Shown: piece after piece, positions 10,433 to 20,007 of the stretch
Layout of the letters: the number at the start of each line of letters is the position of its first letter
Numbering within the stretch: the stretch's first letter is position 1
Assembly (NCBI GenBank): GCA_012520615.1
Contig: JAAYNX010000219.1
Coordinates: forward strand, 1-34,391
DNA length: 34,391 nucleotides
Direction: 5' to 3'
DNA from: Clostridiaceae bacterium
GTDB lineage: Bacteria > Bacillota > Clostridia > DSM-8532
The notes under the pieces: generated by a model
What the model saw: only the letters and a program-made list of their open reading frames with translations
The model's database searches: none
Told to the model about the DNA's origin: nothing
Program-made: the position numbers and the translations under genes

Positions 10433-11533
10433 ATGGAAAAGGTTGTTGTAAATGCCGGCGGTAAAACCTATGAGATAATTATAGAATCTGGTCTTTTTAA
10501 TCGGGCACCACATATTTTCCGTGATAAATTTCTAGGTAAAAAGCTGGCTATTATAGCTGACAGCAATGTTTTTCAACTTTACGGGGAAACATTTGTCCAT
10601 CAGCTTGAACAAGACGGCTTTTTTGTTATGCCTATAATATTTGAAGCAGGAGAAAAGAGCAAGAATCTTGCTACATTAAATAAAATTTTTAAATCATTGG
10701 CTGATGGCGCTTTTACAAGAAGTGATATAGTAGTTGCCTTAGGCGGTGGGGTTACCGGTGATATGGCTGGCCTTGCTGCTGCTACTTTTTTGAGGGGGAT
10801 GGGATATATTCAAATCCCGACCACACTGTTAGCTATGGTAGACTCAAGCATCGGAGGTAAAGTTGCTGTTGATCTTCCGCAAGGAAAAAACTTAGTCGGA
10901 GCGTTTTATCAACCTGATGCGGTTTTTACAGACCCTAAGCTTCTTGAATCATTAAGTGACAAATATTTTTCTGACGGAATGGCTGAATTGTTAAAACATA
11001 GTTTTATTAGAGATTTAAACTTATTTAACAGCCTGGTAAATGATAATATATATGACAGGAAAACTCTCTCGAAAAATCTTGATGAATATATTTTTAAAAG
11101 CTGTAATATAAAAAGAATCGTTGTAGAAGAGGACGAACAAGACAATGGTATACGCCAATTATTAAATTTTGGGCATACCGTAGGTCATGCAATTGAAAGA
11201 GTACAGAATTATTCTGGTTTATCTCACGGCGAGGCAATATCCATAGGAATGATTGTTATTACTATGCTTACCGAGAGAATGGAGCTTACAAGAAAAGGAG
11301 AAACCAGAAGAATAATAAATGCATTAGAAAAATATGGGCTCCCCACAAAATGGCCAGATTTAGATATATCCCAAGTTATAAATGCAATGTCTCTGGATAA
11401 AAAAAATCGGTCTGGCAAAATAACCATTGCCTATATAGAGGAAATTGGGCAAGGCAGGCTTATTGAGCTTGATCTTAAGGAGTTGGAGGATAAAATTCAT
11501 GTCATACTTACGGATTGCATCAAAACCCCTTAA
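10433..11533 (+). CDS. aroB: 3-dehydroquinate synthase
   Basis: VVALGGGVTGDMAGLAAATFLRGM, PTTLLAMVDSSIGGKVAVDLPQGKNLVGAFYQP, LNFGHTVGHAIE, LSHGEAISIGM. Confidence 0.96.
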   Translation: MEKVVVNAGGKTYEIIIESGLFNRAPHIFRDKFLGKKLAIIADSNVFQLYGETFVHQLEQDGFFVMPIIFEAGEKSKNLATLNKIFKSLADGAFTRSDIVVALGGGVTGDMAGLAAATFLRGMGYIQIPTTLLAMVDSSIGGKVAVDLPQGKNLVGAFYQPDAVFTDPKLLESLSDKYFSDGMAELLKHSFIRDLNLFNSLVNDNIYDRKTLSKNLDEYIFKSCNIKRIVVEEDEQDNGIRQLLNFGHTVGHAIERVQNYSGLSHGEAISIGMIVITMLTERMELTRKGETRRIINALEKYGLPTKWPDLDISQVINAMSLDKKNRSGKITIAYIEEIGQGRLIELDLKELEDKIHVILTDCIKTP

Positions 11534-12797
11534 AGGAAACATTTTGGCTCAGCCTTCAAAAAGCATGGCACATCGGGCTATTATTTGTGCTTCCTTGGCA
11601 AACGGTACATGCAAAATTGATAATGTGGTTTTATCCGACGATATTAGTGCTACTTTAGGAGCCGTAACTTCACTAGGCGCAGTGGTGGATATTAAAGACA
11701 GTCTGAATTACCAGGGCAGAAAACTAATCACTATTTCTTCTAACGGTAGTATTTCTTCTGACGAGAAAACAATTGACTGTATAGAATCCGGTTCAACAGC
11801 TCGTTTTCTTATGCCTATTACTAGGCTTGATTCTGCACCTTCGACAATAACTGGCAGCGGAAGGCTTAGAGAAAGACCTTTTAATATCTATAAAGATTTA
11901 TTTACTAACATTGGCATTACATATAAAGATAATGATGGCTTAATGCCTATTTATCTTTCGGGTAAATTAATTCCCGGCAAGTACAGCATATCAGGAGATG
12001 TAAGTTCCCAATTTGTATCAGGTCTTTTGTTTGCGCTGCCGCTTTTAGAGGGTAACTCGGAAATTAATATCATCGGTGTACCGCAATCATTACCATATAT
12101 ACAAATGACAATTCAAGTACTAAAAGAATTCGGAATAAGTATTGAATACAGCAATGATTACAGAAAATATATGATTCCCGGGAATCAATCGTATAAATCT
12201 AAGCCAATGTATATAGTTGAAGGGGATTGGTCTCAGGCTGCATTTTTTTCTGTCATGGGAGCAATATCTGGACAAATAACAATAGAAGGTTTAAACCCCA
12301 ATTCTCTTCAGGGAGATAAAGTTATTCTCGACATTCTAAAAGAAATGGGTGCTGTTCCAACCTTTGATGAAAAGGGGATAACCTTTGAAAGCTCAGCTCT
12401 TAAAGGAATTACAGTAGATGTATCCCAATGCCCTGATTTGGTTCCTGCAATTGCCGTGGCTGCCTCTAAAGCAGAGGGAGTGACATCAATAATAAATGGT
12501 GCTAGGCTTAGAATAAAGGAATCTGATAGACTTATGACAACATGCAAAGAACTTAATGCATTGGGTGCAGACATTACAGAGAAATCAGACGGGTTAATAA
12601 TAAATGGTAAACCCGGTCTTGTGGGGGGAAAAGCCCATGGTTCGGGAGATCACAGGATTGTAATGGCTGTAGCTTCGGCGTCTTCTATTTGCAGCGTGCC
12701 TGTTGTAATTGAAGGCTACGAAGCTGTTAAAAAGTCATATCCTGAATTTTGGGATGATTTTATTACGCTTGGAGGAGAGGTTGAATTCTATGGGTAG
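11499..12797 (+). CDS. aroA: 3-phosphoshikimate 1-carboxyvinyltransferase (EPSP synthase)
   Basis: QPSKSMAHRAIICASLA, ESGSTARFLMPI, GSGRLRERP, LRIKESDRL; start ATG 11499 with upstream aaggagttggagg. Confidence 0.95.
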   Translation: MSYLRIASKPLKGNILAQPSKSMAHRAIICASLANGTCKIDNVVLSDDISATLGAVTSLGAVVDIKDSLNYQGRKLITISSNGSISSDEKTIDCIESGSTARFLMPITRLDSAPSTITGSGRLRERPFNIYKDLFTNIGITYKDNDGLMPIYLSGKLIPGKYSISGDVSSQFVSGLLFALPLLEGNSEINIIGVPQSLPYIQMTIQVLKEFGISIEYSNDYRKYMIPGNQSYKSKPMYIVEGDWSQAAFFSVMGAISGQITIEGLNPNSLQGDKVILDILKEMGAVPTFDEKGITFESSALKGITVDVSQCPDLVPAIAVAASKAEGVTSIINGARLRIKESDRLMTTCKELNALGADITEKSDGLIINGKPGLVGGKAHGSGDHRIVMAVASASSICSVPVVIEGYEAVKKSYPEFWDDFITLGGEVEFYG

Positions 12798-13899
12798 TGT
12801 TTATGGAAAAAATATTAAGGTTTCAATATTTGGCGAGTCCCATGGACCAGCTATTGGTGTTGTGATTGACGGTCTTCCTTCAGGCTTTGAAATTAATCCT
12901 GAAATTATTTCCAAGGAAATGGGGCGCAGAAAACCTACATCTTTGGTTTATTCAACTAATCGCAAGGAGGCCGATGAAGTAGAAATTCTGAGTGGAATTT
13001 ACAATGGAAAAACAACCGGTACACCTATTTGCGCAATGATTAAGAACAAAGATTGTAAAAGCAAAGATTACGATAATTTAGTAAGCCTTATTAGGCCGGG
13101 GCATGCAGATTTATCAGGGTTTGTAAGATATAAAGGATATAATGATATCAGAGGAAGCGGCCACTTTTCGGGCAGACTTACCGCACCCATTGTATTTGCT
13201 GGTGCAATTGCATCACAGATACTTGCTGTGTACGATATTAACATAGGCTCACACATTGATTCCATATATGATTTTCACGACTTAAGATTTGACCATACTC
13301 AGATTACAAAAGAACAGCTAATTATGCTTAGAAGTATGGATATACCGGTTAATGACAGATCCTGCCGGGAAAGTTATCTCGAAATAATAAATGATGCAAA
13401 GAGTAAGTCAGACTCTGTGGGTGGAGTTGTTGAAACAGCAATAACAGGCGTATCCGCGGGAATTGGATCTCCTATATTTGACAATGTCGAAGCAAGGCTT
13501 TCATCGATTCTTTTTTCCATACCTGCAGTAAAAGGAGTTGAATTTGGAGAAGGATTTGGAATAACAACACTATATGGAAGCGAAGCAAATGATAGCTTTT
13601 ATCTTCTTGATGGAAATATCTATACTAGAACAAATAATAACGGTGGTATTAACGGTGGTATTACCAACGGTATGCCTATCGTATTCCGCACAGCAATCAA
13701 GCCAACCTCTTCTATAGCCAAAGAACAAGATACAGTAGATATGAAAAAGGGGAGCGATGCTAAATTAAAGGTAAAAGGTCGTCACGATGCTTGTATTGTT
13801 CCAAGAGTAGTTCCGGTAATTGATGCCGCATCCGCGATTGCCATCTTGGATTTGCTCATTGAACACTACGGCTTGGAAGGGGTTAATAAAGGACGGTAG
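12790..13899 (+). CDS. aroC: Chorismate synthase
   Basis: FGESHGPAIGVVIDGLP, RPGHADLSG, GSGHFSGRLTAP, NGGINGGITNGMPIVFR, GRHDACIVPRVVPV; 8-bp overlap with aroA. Confidence 0.96.
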   Translation: MGSVYGKNIKVSIFGESHGPAIGVVIDGLPSGFEINPEIISKEMGRRKPTSLVYSTNRKEADEVEILSGIYNGKTTGTPICAMIKNKDCKSKDYDNLVSLIRPGHADLSGFVRYKGYNDIRGSGHFSGRLTAPIVFAGAIASQILAVYDINIGSHIDSIYDFHDLRFDHTQITKEQLIMLRSMDIPVNDRSCRESYLEIINDAKSKSDSVGGVVETAITGVSAGIGSPIFDNVEARLSSILFSIPAVKGVEFGEGFGITTLYGSEANDSFYLLDGNIYTRTNNNGGINGGITNGMPIVFRTAIKPTSSIAKEQDTVDMKKGSDAKLKVKGRHDACIVPRVVPVIDAASAIAILDLLIEHYGLEGVNKGR

Positions 13900-13903
13900 T
13901 ATT

Positions 13904-14992
13904 ATGGATAACTTTCTTAAGAATATACGTAAAGATATTAATAATGTGGATCGTGAACTTGCAGCTCTAATTCAGAAGCGTATGGATTTGGTAACAAAAG
14001 TGGCAGATTTCAAGGCACAATCCGGCAAAGATGTTTTAGATAAATCTCGCGAAAAAGCAGTAATTCAAAATGTTTTATCACAGGTAACTAATCAAGAATA
14101 CAAAGATATTATCAAAGCTGTGTTTGAATGTATAATGAAAAACTCAAGAGAATTTCAGAAAAAGCGCATAAAAGAGAATAAAAAATCAATTTCTCAGTAT
14201 GCAGTTATCGGTGAAAAACTGTCACACACCGTATCTCCTCTGATTCATCTAATGTTTTTTGAAATTGTTTGTTTAAATGCTAAATATGTACAGATAGAGG
14301 TTCCTAAGGGTGATGTGCCGAAAATTTTAGACAGGCTCAAAAAAGAAGGTTACAGCGGAATTAATGTTACTATTCCATATAAAACAGATATAATGGGATA
14401 CTTAGATGATGTTTCAGATATTGCACGCAAAGTGGGTGCAGTGAACACCGTTAAAATAGGGGATATATACAAGGGCTATAACACAGATTATCATGGCTTT
14501 GGTAAATCTCTGAATTACTATGGGTTTAACCCTGAAAATAAATCCTGTGCAGTTTTAGGAAGTGGTGGTGCTTCTAAGGCTGTGGTAGCTTATCTTCAGG
14601 ATAATGGAGCCTCGAACATTACAATTGTAACAAGAGATACAAATACTGCATCATTAAAATTTCCGGAACTAGATTGCGTAGAGCTAAGCTCTTTTTCTGC
14701 TGATGGCTATAATTTAGTGGTTAACGCAACACCTGTTGGTATGTTCCCGAAAACAGACGATTCTCCAATAAAAAAAGAACAACTTAAAGGCGCCTCGTTT
14801 GTTATGGACCTGATTTATAACCCTAAAGAAACACTTTTTCTAAAGTATGCCAGAGAGCTTTCCATACCATGTGCAAACGGCCTTTATATGCTTATTGCAC
14901 AAGCTATATGCGCTGAGGAAATATGGCAGGGAGTAACATATGAACAGGACATTATAAATGAGATTTATAAGAGCTTTGCGCTAACTCAATAA
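13904..14992 (+). CDS. Bifunctional chorismate mutase (AroQ-type) / shikimate dehydrogenase fusion
   Basis: N-terminal about 85 aa AroQ-type helical domain (IRKDINNVDRELAALIQKRMDLVTKVADFKAQSGKDVLDKSREKAVI) then AroE (YAVIGEKLSHTVSPLIH, GINVTIPYKTDIM, GAVNTV, LGSGGASKAV, VNATPVGMFP). Confidence 0.92.
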   Translation: MDNFLKNIRKDINNVDRELAALIQKRMDLVTKVADFKAQSGKDVLDKSREKAVIQNVLSQVTNQEYKDIIKAVFECIMKNSREFQKKRIKENKKSISQYAVIGEKLSHTVSPLIHLMFFEIVCLNAKYVQIEVPKGDVPKILDRLKKEGYSGINVTIPYKTDIMGYLDDVSDIARKVGAVNTVKIGDIYKGYNTDYHGFGKSLNYYGFNPENKSCAVLGSGGASKAVVAYLQDNGASNITIVTRDTNTASLKFPELDCVELSSFSADGYNLVVNATPVGMFPKTDDSPIKKEQLKGASFVMDLIYNPKETLFLKYARELSIPCANGLYMLIAQAICAEEIWQGVTYEQDIINEIYKSFALTQ

Positions 14993-15050
14993 GCGGTGTG
15001 ACTGCTATACTTGCATCTCACATGCATAATTTTGGGGGAAGGAAGAGTTT

Positions 15051-15545
15051 ATGAAGACAAACATTGTCCTGATAGGTCTTATGGGTGTAGGGAAGACTAC
15101 AATTGGGAAAGGACTTTCAGCCCTTTTAAATATGCCATTTACCGATAGTGATGAAAATATCGAAAAAAACTATGGCAAGATTAGTGATCTTTTTGCAATA
15201 AGTGAAGAGCACTTCCGTGATTTAGAAAGCAAAATCATAAAAAGCATGGCCACTCTTGATGGCGTTATTATGTCCACAGGAGGCGGTGTTGTTCTAAGAA
15301 CATCTAATATGGACGAACTGAAGAATAAAGGCGTTATTTTCTATCTTACACGTCCTGTTGATGAAATTTTAAAAACTGTTGAAACAGATATCCGGCCGTT
15401 ATTAAAAAATAACCCTGATGCTTTATATGAACTGGCCGAAAAAAGAGAACCATTATACAAAAAATACTGCGATTACGTTATAGACGCTTCAGACATAAAT
15501 AATGCTATTAAAACAATAAAGTCAATTTGGACTAAAATATCATAG
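15051..15545 (+). CDS. aroK: Shikimate kinase
   Basis: IVLIGLMGVGKTTIGKGLSALL, FTDSDENIE, MSTGGGVVL, RPLL. Confidence 0.93.
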   Translation: MKTNIVLIGLMGVGKTTIGKGLSALLNMPFTDSDENIEKNYGKISDLFAISEEHFRDLESKIIKSMATLDGVIMSTGGGVVLRTSNMDELKNKGVIFYLTRPVDEILKTVETDIRPLLKNNPDALYELAEKREPLYKKYCDYVIDASDINNAIKTIKSIWTKIS

Positions 15546-15602
15546 TCAAGGTTTACTAACAATATATTTGAAACAGGTTACTAATTACATGGTGATTTAA
15601 CT

Positions 15603-16871
15603 TTGAAAAAGACAGACATATTGTATCTTTTACTGATAATGTTAATTGTCTATATTGTTTTTAATATTATTTTTGTAAATGTCCCCAACTCAAAACCTTT
15701 AATACATAATGAATTTTCTAGTAATAATGATATTCAAAATCCTCAAGAATTGCCTGATGAAAGTGAGCAATTTAAGGATTATCCGGATTATTCTATGTAT
15801 GATACTGTACAGGTAAGCAGTGAACCTGTAATAAACGCACGTTCTGCACTGGTTATGGATTTTGAGACAGGTACAATTCTTTATGAAAAAAATGCATATC
15901 GAAAAAGGCCTATGGCCAGTACAACAAAAATAATGAGCGCAATAATAGCTCTTGAAAATGGTGACTTGGACGCAGATGTTCTTATAAGTGGAAAAGCTGC
16001 AGGTATGGGCGGTTCTGTTATGGGTTTGACGAAAGGAAGTACTGTTAAATTAAGGGACCTACTACATGGTATGCTTATTTGTTCAGGTAATGACGCAGCG
16101 GTTGCCATTGCAGAACATATCGGGGGAAGTGTGGAAGGCTTTTGTGAGATGATGAACGATAAGGCTATCGAAATCGGAGCTTTTTCTACTAGCTTTTCAA
16201 ATCCACATGGCCTAGACGCTGAAAACCACTATACTACTGCTTATGACTTAGCAAAAATAACGAGATATGCTCTCAAAAATCCTTATTTTAATGAAGTTGT
16301 AAAGAAAAGAGAATTCTATTTTAACGGCAGAGTCCTTAAAAGTACTAATGAAATGCTAACGCTTTATGAGGGAGCTGATGGAGTAAAAACAGGATATACG
16401 GGGCTTGCCGGGAGATGTTTAGTCACAAGTGCAACAAAAAATGAAACAAGATTCATTTCTGTTGTTTTATTCTGTGATACAAAAAATCTTCGTACTTCCA
16501 GTAGCCAAAAAATATTGGATTATTCCTTTACCGAATTTGGAAAGGTATTTCTCGTAGAAAAGGGACGCATAGTTGGTTCGGTTAAGGTAAATCGTGCAAA
16601 ATCATTGCAAGAGGTCTTGGTCTATGTTTCTGAAGATTTGACCGCAATATTGAAACACTCACAAAGAGATAATCTATATACACGTATTTCTTTACCTGAA
16701 CATGTAATGGCACCGGTTAGACAGGGCAAAATAATGGGGACAATATCTATATTTCAAGGAGATAAAATAATTGCCGAAACATCTTTGATTGCACTAGAGA
16801 GTACACAAAAAATGCAACTTAGTGACTATTTTCAGAATGTAATTAAGAAATGGCTTATCATGATACATTAA
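15603..16871 (+). CDS. D-alanyl-D-alanine carboxypeptidase (S11 family, DacF-like), TTG start
   Basis: N-terminal TM segment; catalytic triplet motifs STTK, SGN, KTG. Confidence 0.93.
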   Translation: MKKTDILYLLLIMLIVYIVFNIIFVNVPNSKPLIHNEFSSNNDIQNPQELPDESEQFKDYPDYSMYDTVQVSSEPVINARSALVMDFETGTILYEKNAYRKRPMASTTKIMSAIIALENGDLDADVLISGKAAGMGGSVMGLTKGSTVKLRDLLHGMLICSGNDAAVAIAEHIGGSVEGFCEMMNDKAIEIGAFSTSFSNPHGLDAENHYTTAYDLAKITRYALKNPYFNEVVKKREFYFNGRVLKSTNEMLTLYEGADGVKTGYTGLAGRCLVTSATKNETRFISVVLFCDTKNLRTSSSQKILDYSFTEFGKVFLVEKGRIVGSVKVNRAKSLQEVLVYVSEDLTAILKHSQRDNLYTRISLPEHVMAPVRQGKIMGTISIFQGDKIIAETSLIALESTQKMQLSDYFQNVIKKWLIMIH

Positions 16872-16973
16872 CTTTTGCAATTTTATGAATTTAAACTTGC
16901 AAATATACTGTTTTTATCATACAATAGGAAAAATGATGTCTGTCTAGACAAAACGATATACTTGGAGGTTATA

Positions 16974-18245
16974 ATGCAGGCTTTTGGGAATTTAAATAGG
17001 GACGAACTGATAAATAGGAAAAATAAACTATCTGAGGAATATGAAAATTATAAAAAACAAGGCTTAAAGCTTGATATGTCTAGAGGAAAACCATGCACTG
17101 AGCAACTGGATCTATCGAATGGGCTTTTTGATGATGTCCAAAATCTATTTTCAGTTGATGGTACAGATTGCCGTAATTATGGGCTTCTTGACGGTATCAA
17201 GGAAGCAAAAGAGCTTTTCGCTGAATTGTTTAATATAAATACAGATGAGATTTTTATTGGAGGAAACTCCAGCCTCAACCTTATGTATGATTTAATAGCA
17301 AAGGCCTTTAATCACGGGTTAAATGGCTTTGAAAAGCCATGGAGTAAACTTGAAAAGATTAAGTTTCTCTGTCCATGCCCGGGATATGACCGCCATTTCG
17401 CGATTACTCAGCTATTTGGTATGGAAATGATTATTGTTCCTATGAACAGCGATGGCCCGGATATTGATATGATAGAAAATCTAGTATCAAATGATGACTC
17501 TATTAAAGGTATGTGGTCAATACCCATGTACAGCAATCCTTCCGGAATCACATATTCTGATGATGTAGTAAAGAGATTAGCAAATATGAAGACAAAGGCC
17601 TCAGACTTTATAATAATGTGGGATAATGCCTATGGCATCCATCATCTAAATGATACACCGGACAGTCTGTTGAATATAATTTCTGAATGCCGCAAAGCCG
17701 GAAATCCTAATAGGGCATATATGTTCGGTTCTACTTCTAAGGTGACATTACCTGGAGCCGGGGTGGCATTTATGGCTTCAAGCAAGGAGAATATTACTCA
17801 TATTAAAAAACAAATTTCAATACAAACCATTGGTTATGATAAAGTTAATATGCTTTTACATGCACGTTTTCTTAAGAATCCTCAAACTGTTAGGGAGCAT
17901 ATGAAAAAGCATGCTGAAATTATCAGACCTAAATTTGAAGTTGTACATGAAATTCTTGATAAGCACCTTTCCGGCAAAGGAATTGCAAAATGGAACAAAC
18001 CAAATGGAGGTTATTTTATCAGTTTAGATGTGTTAAAAGGCTGCGCTAAGCGGACTGTCAGTCTTGCAAAAGAGGCAGGAGTAGTTTTAACATCTGCAGG
18101 TGCTACCTTCCCAAATGGTTTTGATCCTCAAGACAGTAATATTCGTATTGCTCCAACATATCCGCCTATATCTGAATTAAAAATAGCTATAGAAATACTT
18201 GCATTATGTGTTGAACTGGCAGCACTTGAATTAGTATTATCATAA
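16974..18245 (+). CDS. Fold-type I PLP aminotransferase (probable aspartate aminotransferase subgroup)
   Basis: LDMSRGKPCTEQLDLSNGLF, NPSGITYSDDVV, WDNAYGIHHL, STSKVTLPGAGVAF; RBS ttggagg before ATG 16974. Confidence 0.85.
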   Translation: MQAFGNLNRDELINRKNKLSEEYENYKKQGLKLDMSRGKPCTEQLDLSNGLFDDVQNLFSVDGTDCRNYGLLDGIKEAKELFAELFNINTDEIFIGGNSSLNLMYDLIAKAFNHGLNGFEKPWSKLEKIKFLCPCPGYDRHFAITQLFGMEMIIVPMNSDGPDIDMIENLVSNDDSIKGMWSIPMYSNPSGITYSDDVVKRLANMKTKASDFIIMWDNAYGIHHLNDTPDSLLNIISECRKAGNPNRAYMFGSTSKVTLPGAGVAFMASSKENITHIKKQISIQTIGYDKVNMLLHARFLKNPQTVREHMKKHAEIIRPKFEVVHEILDKHLSGKGIAKWNKPNGGYFISLDVLKGCAKRTVSLAKEAGVVLTSAGATFPNGFDPQDSNIRIAPTYPPISELKIAIEILALCVELAALELVLS

Positions 18246-18286
18246 TATAATTCTTACTTTTGAATGCAGAATATTTGGTGAATTAT

Positions 18287-18307
18287 TACCGGCATTTTAT
18301 GCCGGTA
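18287..18307 (+). terminator. Probable terminator hairpin after aminotransferase gene
   Basis: TACCGGCAT-TTT-ATGCCGGTA followed by a T-rich but interrupted tract. Confidence 0.6.
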
Positions 18308-18416
18308 TTCATTTTCTTTAAAACTTTATCAATATATTGCATTTTAGTCTGGATTTTTAATGTGTTTAGTTATATAATTAACATTGCACCTGAAGTATAC
18401 AACAAGATAATATTTC

Positions 18417-18450
18417 AACATGTTGTTAACATGTTATGTCAATATAACAT
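18417..18450. repeat. Tandem AACATGTT palindromes plus ATGTTAT/ATAACAT inverted repeat upstream of purB
   Basis: AACATGTT at 18417-18424 and 18428-18435; ATGTTAT 18431-18437 / ATAACAT 18444-18450. Confidence 0.75.
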
Positions 18451-18471
18451 TACAACCGGAGGTTGCCCGAG

Positions 18472-19899
18472 TTGAGAGATATGTACGAAAGCCCATTAAA
18501 CAAACGTTACGCTAGCAAGGAAATGCTAGAGCTATTTTCACCCAATAGAAAGTTCAAAACCTGGAGAGCATTATGGATTGCTCTTGCAGAGGCTGAAAAG
18601 GAACTTGGATTAGATATTACAGATGAACAAATCGACGAGCTAAAACTTCATAAAGATAATATAAATTACGAATTAGCTGAGAAGATAGAAAAAGAAACTC
18701 GTCACGATGTTATGTCTCATGTTCATGCCTATGGTGCCCAATGTGAAAAAGCAAAGGGGATTATTCATCTAGGTGCAACTTCCTGCTATGTTGGAGATAA
18801 TACAGACATAATAATATATTCTGAGGCGCTCAAACTTATTAAAAACAAGGTCTTATCCGTTATTATAAAGCTTTCACGATTTGCAGAAAAATATAAGGAC
18901 CTGCCAACTTTAGGTTTTACCCATTATCAGCCAGCACAACTTGTTACTGTTGGCAAGAGGGCATGTCTGTGGATAATGGATCTTTTATTGGATATTGAAG
19001 AGCTTGATTTTGTTATTGATAATTTAAGGCTTTTGGGAAACAAGGGGACTACCGGTACTCAAGCTAGCTTTTTATCGCTCTTTAATGGGGATCATGAAAA
19101 GGTAAAGACTCTTGAAAAGTTAATTGCCGAAAAAGTAGGTTTTTCTGGTGTTATGCCAGTATCGGGTCAAACCTATTCCAGAAAACAAGATTCCCGTATT
19201 TTAAATGTTTTAAGCGCCATTGCACAAAGTGCTTATAAATTTAGTAACGATATGAGACTATTAGCCAATCTCAAGGAGATGGAAGAACCTTTTGAAAAGA
19301 AACAAATCGGATCTTCTGCTATGGCGTATAAACGCAATCCAATGAGATCTGAGCGAATTTCATCTTTAGCACGTTATGTTATTGTAGATGCGCTTAATCC
19401 TGCAATTACCGCATCTACACAATGGTTTGAAAGAACCCTTGATGATTCAGCAAACAAACGAATTAGTATACCTGAGGCATTCTTAGCAGTCGACTCAATT
19501 TTAAACATCTATAATAACATCTCAGATGGAATTGTGGTATATCCTAAAATTATCAGGAAAAGGATTCTTGAGGAGCTTCCTTTTATGGCCACTGAGAATA
19601 TTCTCATGGAGGCTGTAAAACAAAACGGAGACAGACAGGAGCTTCATGAACGTATTCGTGTTCATTCAATGGATGCTGCAAAAGTTGTCAAAGAAGAGGG
19701 TAGACCAAATGATCTTATAGAACGAATTGCAAATGATCCTCTTTTTAATATTAATATTGAAAAGCTTAATGATGTTCTTGCACCTGAAAATTATATTGGG
19801 CGTAGCAAAGAACAAGTTGAAGAGTTTTTATCCGAACAAGTTTTCCCTTTACTAAAGAAAAATAATGCAAAAGAAATCAATGTTGAACTAATGGCTTAA
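18472..19899 (+). CDS. purB: Adenylosuccinate lyase, probable TTG start
   Basis: (M)RDMYESPLNKRYASKEMLELFSP, HDVMSHVHAYG, GSSAMAYKRNPMRSE; ggagg 10 nt upstream of TTG 18472. Confidence 0.95.
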   Translation: MRDMYESPLNKRYASKEMLELFSPNRKFKTWRALWIALAEAEKELGLDITDEQIDELKLHKDNINYELAEKIEKETRHDVMSHVHAYGAQCEKAKGIIHLGATSCYVGDNTDIIIYSEALKLIKNKVLSVIIKLSRFAEKYKDLPTLGFTHYQPAQLVTVGKRACLWIMDLLLDIEELDFVIDNLRLLGNKGTTGTQASFLSLFNGDHEKVKTLEKLIAEKVGFSGVMPVSGQTYSRKQDSRILNVLSAIAQSAYKFSNDMRLLANLKEMEEPFEKKQIGSSAMAYKRNPMRSERISSLARYVIVDALNPAITASTQWFERTLDDSANKRISIPEAFLAVDSILNIYNNISDGIVVYPKIIRKRILEELPFMATENILMEAVKQNGDRQELHERIRVHSMDAAKVVKEEGRPNDLIERIANDPLFNINIEKLNDVLAPENYIGRSKEQVEEFLSEQVFPLLKKNNAKEINVELMA

Positions 19900-20007
19900 A
19901 TATAAACCATAAGTCCTATTGATTTTGGTTCATAAATGCTGTAATATCGTCATATCATCGTCTTGTAATGATATTTATAATATATTATTTAACGGAGGTC
20001 ATGAACA

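Noticed and set aside
18260-18475. 71-aa hydrophobic ORF between aminotransferase and purB
   Set aside because: Spans the terminator hairpin (18287-18307) and the purB operator-like region; no convincing RBS. Most likely chance.
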